Below the pieces are notes generated by a model. The model saw only the letters and a program-made list of their open reading frames with translations, did not search any database and was not told the origin of the DNA. This document shows positions 1 to 6,033 of a DNA stretch of 8,846 nucleotides, in pieces (position 1 is the stretch's first letter; each line of letters opens with the position of its first letter). Location of the stretch: positions 3,782 to 12,627 of the forward strand of contig PKWH01000146.1 in NCBI GenBank assembly GCA_003131985.1. Direction: 5' to 3'. The position numbers were made by a program, and so were the translations under genes. This DNA is from Acidobacteriota bacterium (GTDB taxonomy: Bacteria; Acidobacteriota; Terriglobia; Acidiferrales; UBA7541).

Positions 1-701
1 CCCGCTGGATGGGGATCGGCGCCCGCGCGCAGCAGCAGGAGCGTCGTCGAACCCGCGGACCACGGCCCCATCGCAGCGCCGAAAATTCCTCGCGCAGCAA
101 TCGCCGCGCGCAACAAATCCGTCTCGAAAAATTCAGCGACGAAATCCGCCACGGCCATAGGGCCCCAACGAATCAGCCGCATCATTTCTTTTTTCCCGAG
201 CCCGCGCACTTTACGCCCAATCTTCAGCAGCTTCCAAATATCTTCTTTGGAAGGCTTATCGATCTCCGGAGGAGTCAGCGCCAGCAGTTGCGCGATTATT
301 TCCGATGCGCGCGCTAAACCCTTTTCCAACTCCAGATAATTCGCCGCATCGCGCTTTGAGAATTTCTCGATTTCCCGCGCCGTAGCATCGGCATCTGATC
401 GCAAAATCAGCGCCCGCCCGTCCTGCGACGGCGCGAACATTCGCACGCTGGGCTCGATCATCTGCAAGCCGTGTTTCGCGAGCTGCATATCGCTCGCAAT
501 TCCCGGAAGCAGCGGTCCGGCCGCATGCGCCACGGTCGAACAGCGAAAGCCAGGATGGAATTCTTCGGTCACCGCCGCGCCGCCGACAATCTCGCGGCGC
601 TCCAGCACCAGCGGCCTCAAACCTTTTTTCGCCAGGTAGAACGCCGCGACGAGCGCGTTGTGCCCGCCGCCAAGAATCACGATTTCGCGCTGCGCTGCCA
701 C
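1..701 (-). CDS. NAD(P)/FAD-dependent oxidoreductase, PYROXD2/phytoene-desaturase-like (partial, N-terminal 233 aa)
   Basis: Seen: an open frame enters from GTG at 699-701 (minus strand) and stays open to the left edge, so the C-terminal half is missing. The N-terminus reads VAAQREIVILGGGHNALVAA, a dinucleotide-binding fold with GxGxxA at residues 11-16. It is followed by LVLERR with the ribose-binding acid, then GGAAVTEE. The rest aligns collinearly with the complete paralogue encoded just upstream (shared AVTEE..PGF, FETDLL/FETDVL and a small-residue G-rich stretch near 205-215). Start choice: GTG lies 2 bp past the TGA of the preceding gene, with AAGGGG at 713-718 as ribosome binding site (11-nt spacing). 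An in-frame CTG at 705-707 is a less likely start. Family knowledge: COG1233 flavoproteins oxidise or desaturate carbon-carbon or carbon-nitrogen bonds, and most members have no assigned substrate. Inference: cotranscribed with, and possibly a partner of, the upstream paralogue. The truncation is by the window edge, not a pseudogene. Confidence 0.88.
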   Translation of the reverse strand, partial: MAAQREIVILGGGHNALVAAFYLAKKGLRPLVLERREIVGGAAVTEEFHPGFRCSTVAHAAGPLLPGIASDMQLAKHGLQMIEPSVRMFAPSQDGRALILRSDADATAREIEKFSKRDAANYLELEKGLARASEIIAQLLALTPPEIDKPSKEDIWKLLKIGRKVRGLGKKEMMRLIRWGPMAVADFVAEFFETDLLRAAIAARGIFGAAMGPWSAGSTTLLLLRAGADPHPA

Positions 702-703
702 TC

Positions 704-2296
704 TCAGTTTTTCCCCTTGCCTGTGTCTTTCAGGATTTCCAGCGCCGCCAGCCGTCCCGGCGCGCCCATAATTCCGCCGCCCGGATGCGTCGCCGACCCG
801 CACATGTACAATTTATTAATCGGCGTGCGATACCGCGCCCAACCCGCCGCCGGACGCAGGAAGAAAAGTTGTTCCAGCGAAAGCTCGCCCTGGAAAATAT
901 TCCCCTCGGTCAGGCCCGTCTGGCGCTCGATGTCCAGCGGTGTGATGAACTGTTTTCCGATGATGATATTTCTTATATTCGGCGCGTATTCCGCGATGGT
1001 GTCGATCACCGTATTGCCAAACGCTTCGCGCTGCTCGTTCCAATTTCCGCTGCTCAATTTGTACGGCGCGTATTGCACGAAGCAGGAAAGAATATGCTTT
1101 CCCGGCGGCGCGACGGAAGGATCGGTCAAGGTCGGGATCACCATGTCGATATACGGCCGCCGCGAAAATTCGCCATACTTCGCTTGGTCGTACGCCCGCT
1201 CCATATATTCCATCGACGGCGAAATGGACATCGCCCCGCGCAAATGGTGTCCCGGCCCAGGCAGGCATGTGAAATCCGGCAGCGCGTCGAGCGCGAGATT
1301 CACTTTTCCCGAAGAACCTCGATATTTGTAGCGCCGCACTTCTTCCAGGAAATCTCCGGGCAGCTCGCGCTCTTCGATAAATTTCAGGAACGTAAGATTC
1401 GGATCCACGCTGGACGAAACCACGTCCGCGTATATTTCTTCTCCGCCCTCGAGCACCACTCCTTGCGCCACGCCGTTCTTGATCAAAATCCGATTCACCG
1501 CCGCTTCCGTGCGAATTTCCACTCCCGCTTCTTTCGCCGCGCCGGCGATTGCATTGGAAATCCCGCCTGTGCCGCCGCGGCTGAAACCCCACGAGCGAAA
1601 CGCGCCGTCGATTTCTCCCATGTAATGATGCAGCAAAACGTACGCGGTACCCGGCGAGCGAATTCCGAGAAAAGTTCCGATAATCCCCGACGCGGACATC
1701 GTGGCCTTCAGCACGTCGGTCTCGAACCATTGATCGAGAAAATCCGCTGCGCTCATGGTCATGAGCTGCACGAGATTGTATTTGTCCTCCGCCGCGAGGT
1801 CCTGAAAGCGCTTGCCCAGAAACGCCAGCTTTTTCAAATCGCGGGGATCAAGCGAAGCGGGGTCCGGCGGAATCATGCCGAGAATCGGTTTTACGAACCG
1901 GCACATCGCCACCATCGACTTGCCGAATTCTTCGTACGCCTCAGCATCCAATTTCGAGTGGCGCTCCAGTTCGCGTCGCGTCCTTCCATGATCGTTTTCG
2001 CGCCAGAGATAATCGCCGTTCTGCATCGGCGTAATGGTGCCGTCCAAAGGGAGTATTTCCAGCCCGTGGCGAGGCAAATCCAAATCGCGAATAATTTCCG
2101 GCCGCAGCAGCGAGACCACATAAGAAAAAACAGAAAACTTAAATCCCGGAATAATTTCTTCCGTGACGGCCGCCCCGCCCAGCACGTAGCGCCGCTCGAG
2201 CACTAGCACTTTCTTCCCCGCTTTCGCGAGGTACGCCGCGTTCACCAGGCCGTTATGGCCGCCGCCGATTACGATGACGTCGTATCTTTTCGCCAT
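704..2296 (-). CDS. NAD(P)/FAD-dependent oxidoreductase, PYROXD2/phytoene-desaturase-like (530 aa)
   Basis: Seen: a complete 530-residue protein starting MAKRYDVIVIGGGHNGLVNA. The FAD-binding Rossmann motif GxGxxG lies at residues 11-16 and Glu34 ends the second beta strand (VLVLERR). A second FAD-contact region sits near the C-terminus at about residues 496-522 (LYMCGSATHPGGGIMGAPGR), as in the phytoene desaturase/amine oxidase superfamily. There is no signal peptide or membrane segment, so it is probably cytoplasmic. Length and motif order fit COG1233 and the animal PYROXD2 group better than true carotenoid CrtI, and no crtB or other carotenoid gene is nearby. The substrate is unknown. Start: ATG at 2294-2296 places the Rossmann strand at the usual position, but only a weak, distant AAGG (about 17 nt upstream) could serve as ribosome binding site. 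It leads a leftward operon with the adjacent paralogue and is divergent from a GcvT-like gene, which suggests a joint oxidative demethylation role (inference). Confidence 0.93.
   Translation of the reverse strand: MAKRYDVIVIGGGHNGLVNAAYLAKAGKKVLVLERRYVLGGAAVTEEIIPGFKFSVFSYVVSLLRPEIIRDLDLPRHGLEILPLDGTITPMQNGDYLWRENDHGRTRRELERHSKLDAEAYEEFGKSMVAMCRFVKPILGMIPPDPASLDPRDLKKLAFLGKRFQDLAAEDKYNLVQLMTMSAADFLDQWFETDVLKATMSASGIIGTFLGIRSPGTAYVLLHHYMGEIDGAFRSWGFSRGGTGGISNAIAGAAKEAGVEIRTEAAVNRILIKNGVAQGVVLEGGEEIYADVVSSSVDPNLTFLKFIEERELPGDFLEEVRRYKYRGSSGKVNLALDALPDFTCLPGPGHHLRGAMSISPSMEYMERAYDQAKYGEFSRRPYIDMVIPTLTDPSVAPPGKHILSCFVQYAPYKLSSGNWNEQREAFGNTVIDTIAEYAPNIRNIIIGKQFITPLDIERQTGLTEGNIFQGELSLEQLFFLRPAAGWARYRTPINKLYMCGSATHPGGGIMGAPGRLAALEILKDTGKGKN
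713..718 (-). promoter_or_regulatory. Ribosome binding site (AAGGGG) for the second FAD oxidoreductase
   Basis: AAGGGG on the minus strand lies inside the last codons of the upstream oxidoreductase gene, 11 nt before GTG at 699-701. It supports the GTG start and translation close-coupled to the upstream gene. The spacing is slightly long, so the assignment is moderate. Confidence 0.5.
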
Positions 2297-2348
2297 GAAG
2301 TTTTAGAGATGGACCTTGCGCTGAACTACTCGCCGCAGAAGCCGTTGC

Positions 2349-2377
2349 ATTCTACAAGCGCCGCTGCAGACTCACAA
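2349..2377 (-). promoter_or_regulatory. Sigma70-like promoter for the leftward FAD oxidoreductase operon
   Basis: On the minus strand, TTGTGA (2372-2377) serves as -35 and TAGAAT (2349-2354) as -10, separated by exactly 17 nt. Each hexamer has one or two mismatches to TTGACA/TATAAT. Transcription would start near 2342, giving a leader of roughly 45 nt before ATG 2296. The match is by eye only. Its position upstream of the first gene of the operon supports it. Confidence 0.55.
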
Positions 2378-2382
2378 CAGAG

Positions 2383-2417
2383 AAGCGAAATCGTACGTTG
2401 CGCGCGGGAATTCGCTT
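2383..2417. promoter_or_regulatory. Candidate shared operator: AAGCGAA / TTCGCTT inverted repeat
   Basis: AAGCGAA at 2383-2389 is an exact inverted match to TTCGCTT at 2411-2417. The arms are 21 nt apart and centred at 2400. The element sits between the -35 boxes of the two divergent promoters, where a regulator could control both directions. A short palindrome CGTACG lies between the arms at 2392-2397. A 7-bp repeat can occur by chance, so this is a suggestion based mainly on position. Confidence 0.3.
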
Positions 2418-2425
2418 ACTTCGCC

Positions 2426-2455
2426 TTGCGATAGCCGCTACGCGCGCACTATAAT
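2426..2455 (+). promoter_or_regulatory. Sigma70-like promoter for the GcvT-like gene
   Basis: TTGCGA (2426-2431) as -35 and a perfect TATAAT (2450-2455) as -10 are separated by 18 nt. Transcription would begin near 2462, leaving a leader of about 60 nt before the GTG start at 2523. The perfect -10 in otherwise GC-rich sequence makes this the strongest promoter candidate in the window. It probably also serves the prolyl oligopeptidase gene 22 bp behind the GcvT-like gene. Confidence 0.62.
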
Positions 2456-2513
2456 CACGGGCCGAGTTATGAGGAGTTTTACCGCCATCTTGAAGGCCAT
2501 TTTGTAGGAATAC

Positions 2514-2517
2514 GGAG
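2514..2517 (+). promoter_or_regulatory. Ribosome binding site (GGAG) deciding the GTG start of the GcvT-like gene
   Basis: GGAG lies 5 nt before GTG 2523-2525. The first in-frame ATG (Met18) has no comparable site and would remove the PIGTAVHDRT..LCES segment, which I recall as conserved in this family. Both facts favour the GTG start. Confidence 0.6.
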
Positions 2518-2522
2518 TATCT

Positions 2523-3722
2523 GTGCCGATCGGAACCGCCGTCCACGACAGAACCTCAAAGCTTTGCGAGAGCATGAACTATCGCGAATGGTCGGGCTAT
2601 TACGCGGTGAGCGTTTACGAAATGCACCACGACCACGAATACAACGCGATTCGCAACGCCACCGCGATGATCGACGTCTCCCCGCTCTACAAATATCTTT
2701 TGACCGGCAAAGACGCCACGAAGCTGGTCAACCGCGTCATTACTCGCGACATCAACAAAGTTGCCGTAGGCCAGGTGATTTACTGCTGTTGGTGCGACGA
2801 AGAAGGCAAAGTAATCGATGACGGCACCATCTCGCGCCTGGCGGAAAACGTTTATCGCTGGACCGCAGCCGACCCCAGCATGCGCTGGTTTCATCAAAAC
2901 GCGCTGGGTCTCGATGTAAATATCGAAGACATCTCCGATAAAGTTGCGGCGCTGGCCGTGCAGGGGCCCACGTCCGGACGCTTGCTGATGAAAGCCGCCG
3001 AAGCCGACATTGCGAATTTGAAATATTTTCGTTTCACTCACGGAAAAATCGCCGGAGTGCCTGTGGATATCTCGCGCACCGGATACACTGGCGACCTAGG
3101 CTACGAAATCTGGATTCCGTGGAACGATGCGCCCAAAGTCTGGGACGCTCTTATGGAAAATGGCCCGCAATTCGACCTGCACGCCGCGGGGATGCTGGCT
3201 CTCGACGTGGCGCGGATCGAAGCCGGCCTCATACTCATCGAAGTAGATTATTTCAGCAGCAAGCGCGCGTTGATCGAATCGCAGAAATATTCTCCTTACG
3301 AAATCGGCCTGGGCCGTCTGGTCGATTTGAAAAAGGAACATTTCATCGGCCGCCAAGCGTTGGAAGAAGAGAGTCAGCGCGGACCCAAGCGCCTACTGAT
3401 GGGGCTCGAGATCAATTGGGAAGACGTGGAACGTCTCTACGACGCCATGGGCCTGGGGCCGCAAGTGCAAAGCACGGCGTCGCGCATTGCCGTCCCGGTA
3501 TATCGCGGCGGATTGCAGGTCGGCAAAGCCACTTCCACCACCTGGTCGCCGACGCTAAAAAAAATGATCGCGCTCGCAAGCCTGAATCGCGAACACGCGG
3601 CCGCAGGAATCGAGCTCCAAATGGAACTTACCGTCGAAGCCGTGCGTCACAAGGTGCGAGCAACAACGAGGGAGTTGCCTTTCTTCAATCCGCCACGAAA
3701 GATGGCCACACCGGTCATTTGA
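2523..3722 (+). CDS. Aminomethyltransferase (GcvT/DmdA-like) family protein
   Basis: Seen: 399 residues, GTG start with GGAG 5 nt upstream. The GcvT-type folate-binding fold covers roughly residues 20-275. It contains NATAMIDVSPLYKY, then GKVIDDGTISRL with Asp99-Asp100 where T-proteins carry their catalytic Asp (Asp101 in human T-protein), AVQGPTSG, and ISRTGYTGDLGYEI. The C-terminal barrel, roughly 285-385, has GGLQVGKATSTTWSPTLKK. Family knowledge: GcvT, DmdA and sarcosine-dehydrogenase-type domains pass a one-carbon unit from an amino, sulfonium or methoxy donor to tetrahydrofolate. It is not expected to be the true glycine-cleavage T-protein, because no gcvH or gcvP is present and the N-terminus (PIGTAVHDRT..LCES) marks a separate subfamily. 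The protein has no signal peptide, so it is cytoplasmic. It is divergent from two FAD oxidoreductases, which suggests an oxidative demethylation module (inference). Odd: a Cys-rich YCCWCDEEG (Cys88, 89, 91) just before the catalytic loop. The exact substrate is unknown. Confidence 0.9.
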   Translation: MPIGTAVHDRTSKLCESMNYREWSGYYAVSVYEMHHDHEYNAIRNATAMIDVSPLYKYLLTGKDATKLVNRVITRDINKVAVGQVIYCCWCDEEGKVIDDGTISRLAENVYRWTAADPSMRWFHQNALGLDVNIEDISDKVAALAVQGPTSGRLLMKAAEADIANLKYFRFTHGKIAGVPVDISRTGYTGDLGYEIWIPWNDAPKVWDALMENGPQFDLHAAGMLALDVARIEAGLILIEVDYFSSKRALIESQKYSPYEIGLGRLVDLKKEHFIGRQALEEESQRGPKRLLMGLEINWEDVERLYDAMGLGPQVQSTASRIAVPVYRGGLQVGKATSTTWSPTLKKMIALASLNREHAAAGIELQMELTVEAVRHKVRATTRELPFFNPPRKMATPVI

Positions 3723-3733
3723 GACTTGCCAAC

Positions 3734-3738
3734 GGAGG
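3734..3738 (+). promoter_or_regulatory. Ribosome binding site (GGAGG) deciding the TTG start of the prolyl oligopeptidase
   Basis: GGAGG is placed 6 nt before TTG 3745-3747. The next in-frame candidate, ATG 3775, has no Shine-Dalgarno sequence at a proper distance. The site therefore favours a TTG start. Confidence 0.65.
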
Positions 3739-3744
3739 CACAAT

Positions 3745-5931
3745 TTGGAGACGAGCTCTTCGGAACACGCCGCGATGAGACTGACCTCGCGCATTTTTTC
3801 CCCACCTTTTCAATCCAAAATTCAGCCAAAGTATCTCCCGTTCCTCGCGCTTGCGATTTTTGCCGCGAGTGCTGCGCCCGCCTGGGCTCAGGCCAATATT
3901 CAGGACAATAAGATGAACTGCCCACCGCCGACGCGCGTGGAAGACGTGAAGGAAACAATTCATGGCGTCGCTGTGAGCGACCCCTACCGCTGGCTGGAGG
4001 ATCAGAACGCCGCGGAGACACGCGCTTGGATCGATGTGCAGAACGCCTGCACCCAAAGCCTGCTGAAGACGCTCCCGGGAAGCGAAGCGATAGCCAAGCG
4101 CCTGGGCGAATTGATCAAGGTGGATACGATTCGCCTGCCGAGCGAACGCGGCGGCCGCTATTTTTATTCCAAGCGCGCCGCAGGTCAGGATTTGTTCGTG
4201 CTGTACATGCGGCGAGGAACGGGACCCGAAGAGGTTCTCATTGATCCGTCTTCGCTGAGCGCCGACCACACCACCAGCGTCAATTTCGAAGGGCTGTCCG
4301 ATGATGGAAAGCTCGTCGCCTACGGCGTCCGCAAAGGCGGCGAGGACGAAGTGTCGATTCATTTCATCGACACGGACACGCGCAAGGACATTCCCGATTC
4401 CCTACCTCGCGCGCGTTACATTTCCGGGGCATCGTTCAAGGCCCATAGGAGCGGATTTTACTATTCAAAGCTGACTGACGACGGCCCCCGCGCCTATTAC
4501 CACGCGATGGGAACCAGCGCCGAGCGAGACGCAAAGATTTTCGGCGATGGATACGCCTCAGACAAGATTCTTGTCGCAGAGGTGTCCGAAAACGGCCGTT
4601 ATCTGCTTCTCACTGTTCTCTATGGATCGGCGTGCGAAAAATCCGAAGTTTATTTTCAAGATTTGGCGCGGGGCGGCCCCATCACGCCCATCGTCAAAAC
4701 CATTGACTCCTGCTTCCAAGGCGATATTGCCGGCGACACACTCTACCTGCAGACCAACTGGAAGGCGCCGAAGTGGCGCGTGCTGTCCGTTCCGCTCGCG
4801 AACCCGGCGCAGGAGAACTGGAAGGAAACGATTCCGGAGAGCGAATCGCGACTGGAAAATTTCCGATTGGTTGGCGGAAAAATCATCGCGCAGTATTCTC
4901 ACAACGCCGCTTCGGAACTGAAAGTTTTTGAAGCGGACGGCAAGCCCGCGGGAGAGATCGCACTGCCCGCATTGGGAGATGTGAACGGAATTACAGGCCG
5001 ATGGCGGGCCCCCGAGGCATTTTTGTCTTTCCAATCCTTCGCCATCCCATCGACGATTTATCGCTTCGATGTTTCGCAGCGTACGCCAGCGGTGTGGGCC
5101 AAGCCGGATGTTCCCGTCAACGCAAGCCAGTTCGAAGTGAAACAGATTTGGTACGAGTCGAAAGACAAAACTCGCGTGCCGATGTTTCTTTTCTACAAGA
5201 AGGGACTGATGCTCGACGGATCGAATCCCGCGTTGATGACCGCCTACGGCGGCTTTGATGTGAGCGAGACTCCCGCGTTCCGCGATGACGCGGTCGTGTG
5301 GGCCGAACACGGCGGCGTGTTCGCCATGCCCGCTCTGCGTGGCGGAGGAGAATTCGGCGAGGACTGGCATCACGCAGGCATGCTCGAGAAAAAACAAAAC
5401 GTCTTCGACGATTTCTTCGCGGCCGCGGAATGGCTGATTGCAAACCATTACACCCGGCCCGAGAGGTTGGCAATCATCGGCCGCAGCAACGGCGGCTTGC
5501 TGATGGGCGCGGCCATGACGCAGCGCCCCGATTTGTTTGGCGCGATTGCGTGCGGCTATCCGCTGCTCGATATGGTGCGCTATCAGAAGTTTTTGGTGGC
5601 GCGATTCTGGGTCACCGAATACGGATCGTCTGATAATCCGCAGCAGTTCCCTTTCCTCTACGCCTATTCGCCGTACCATCACGTGGTGAAAGGGACGAAA
5701 TATCCGGCCGTCCTGTTTCTCACGGGCGACAGCGATACCCGCGTAGCTCCCTTGCACGCCCGTAAAATGACCGCGGAAATGCAGGCGGCGCAAGGTGGAG
5801 ACAAACCGATCCTGTTGATGTACGACACCAAGCTGGGCCATAGCGAGGGCCGCCCGGTGAGCAAGATCATCGAAGAAGACACGGATGTGCTGCAGTTTCT
5901 GTTCGCCGAAGTCGGAGTTAAAAACTTCTGA
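3745..5931 (+). CDS. Prolyl oligopeptidase family protein (peptidase family S9A), exported
   Basis: Seen: 728 residues from TTG 3745 (GGAGG 6 nt upstream), or 718 from ATG 3775. A signal peptide with hydrophobic core at about residues 30-45 ends AWA|QA after Ala48, so the mature enzyme is about 680 aa and periplasmic. The S9 N-terminal region shows DPYRWLED, followed by a beta-propeller to about residue 440. The alpha/beta-hydrolase domain has RGGGEFGEDWH, then nucleophile Ser581 in GRSNGG, Asp664 in GDSDTRV and His699 in LGHSEG. Trp622 lies 41 residues after the Ser, the same offset as the proline-stacking Trp595 after Ser554 of porcine prolyl oligopeptidase. Arg666 matches porcine Arg643. 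These support true post-proline cleavage of short peptides. Context: it starts 22 bp after the GcvT-like gene, so it is probably cotranscribed, and it precedes another exported peptidase. All catalytic residues are present. Confidence 0.95.
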   Translation: METSSSEHAAMRLTSRIFSPPFQSKIQPKYLPFLALAIFAASAAPAWAQANIQDNKMNCPPPTRVEDVKETIHGVAVSDPYRWLEDQNAAETRAWIDVQNACTQSLLKTLPGSEAIAKRLGELIKVDTIRLPSERGGRYFYSKRAAGQDLFVLYMRRGTGPEEVLIDPSSLSADHTTSVNFEGLSDDGKLVAYGVRKGGEDEVSIHFIDTDTRKDIPDSLPRARYISGASFKAHRSGFYYSKLTDDGPRAYYHAMGTSAERDAKIFGDGYASDKILVAEVSENGRYLLLTVLYGSACEKSEVYFQDLARGGPITPIVKTIDSCFQGDIAGDTLYLQTNWKAPKWRVLSVPLANPAQENWKETIPESESRLENFRLVGGKIIAQYSHNAASELKVFEADGKPAGEIALPALGDVNGITGRWRAPEAFLSFQSFAIPSTIYRFDVSQRTPAVWAKPDVPVNASQFEVKQIWYESKDKTRVPMFLFYKKGLMLDGSNPALMTAYGGFDVSETPAFRDDAVVWAEHGGVFAMPALRGGGEFGEDWHHAGMLEKKQNVFDDFFAAAEWLIANHYTRPERLAIIGRSNGGLLMGAAMTQRPDLFGAIACGYPLLDMVRYQKFLVARFWVTEYGSSDNPQQFPFLYAYSPYHHVVKGTKYPAVLFLTGDSDTRVAPLHARKMTAEMQAAQGGDKPILLMYDTKLGHSEGRPVSKIIEEDTDVLQFLFAEVGVKNF

Positions 5932-6023
5932 GCGAATCTCAAAGAGCTTTTTGCTTCAGGCAGACTCTCTGCTCTGAAAAATAATCGGGTGCGCTTCACC
6001 AAAATCGGAAACACGAAAGAAAC

Positions 6024-6030
6024 AGGGGGA
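6024..6030 (+). promoter_or_regulatory. Ribosome binding site (AGGGGGA) for the M61 peptidase
   Basis: A strong purine-rich AGGGGGA lies just before ATG 6034 (3 nt after the motif) and about 12 nt before the next ATG 6043. It argues against the upstream in-frame GTG 5989, which would place the site inside the coding region. Confidence 0.55.
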
Positions 6031-6033
6031 ATT

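Noticed and set aside
471..1331. Plus-strand open frame spanning the junction of the two FAD oxidoreductase genes
   Set aside because: It crosses two real opposite-strand genes and shows no domain; a shadow.
785..2206. Long plus-strand open frame (473 codons) opposite the FAD oxidoreductase gene
   Set aside because: The minus-strand product has clear FAD motifs along its length. The plus-strand translation is Arg/His-rich with no recognisable domain, a typical antisense shadow in GC-rich DNA.
704..2296. Carotenoid phytoene desaturase (crtI) assignment
   Set aside because: The protein belongs to the same superfamily, but there is no crtB or other carotenoid gene and the sequence style matches the PYROXD2-like group better.
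2523..3722. Glycine cleavage system T-protein (gcvT) assignment
   Set aside because: No gcvH or gcvP neighbour is present, and the N-terminus and catalytic loop differ from classical T-proteins, so only family-level naming is justified.
4558..5841. 427-codon minus-strand open frame inside the prolyl oligopeptidase gene
   Set aside because: It is antisense to a gene with an intact catalytic triad; the composition is unusual and no motif or ribosome binding site supports it.
5941..5985. Possible terminator or promoter between the prolyl oligopeptidase and M61 genes
   Set aside because: GCAGA-CTC-TCTGC is only a 5-bp stem without a T-run, and TTGCTT to AATAAT has a 23-nt spacer; neither is convincing.
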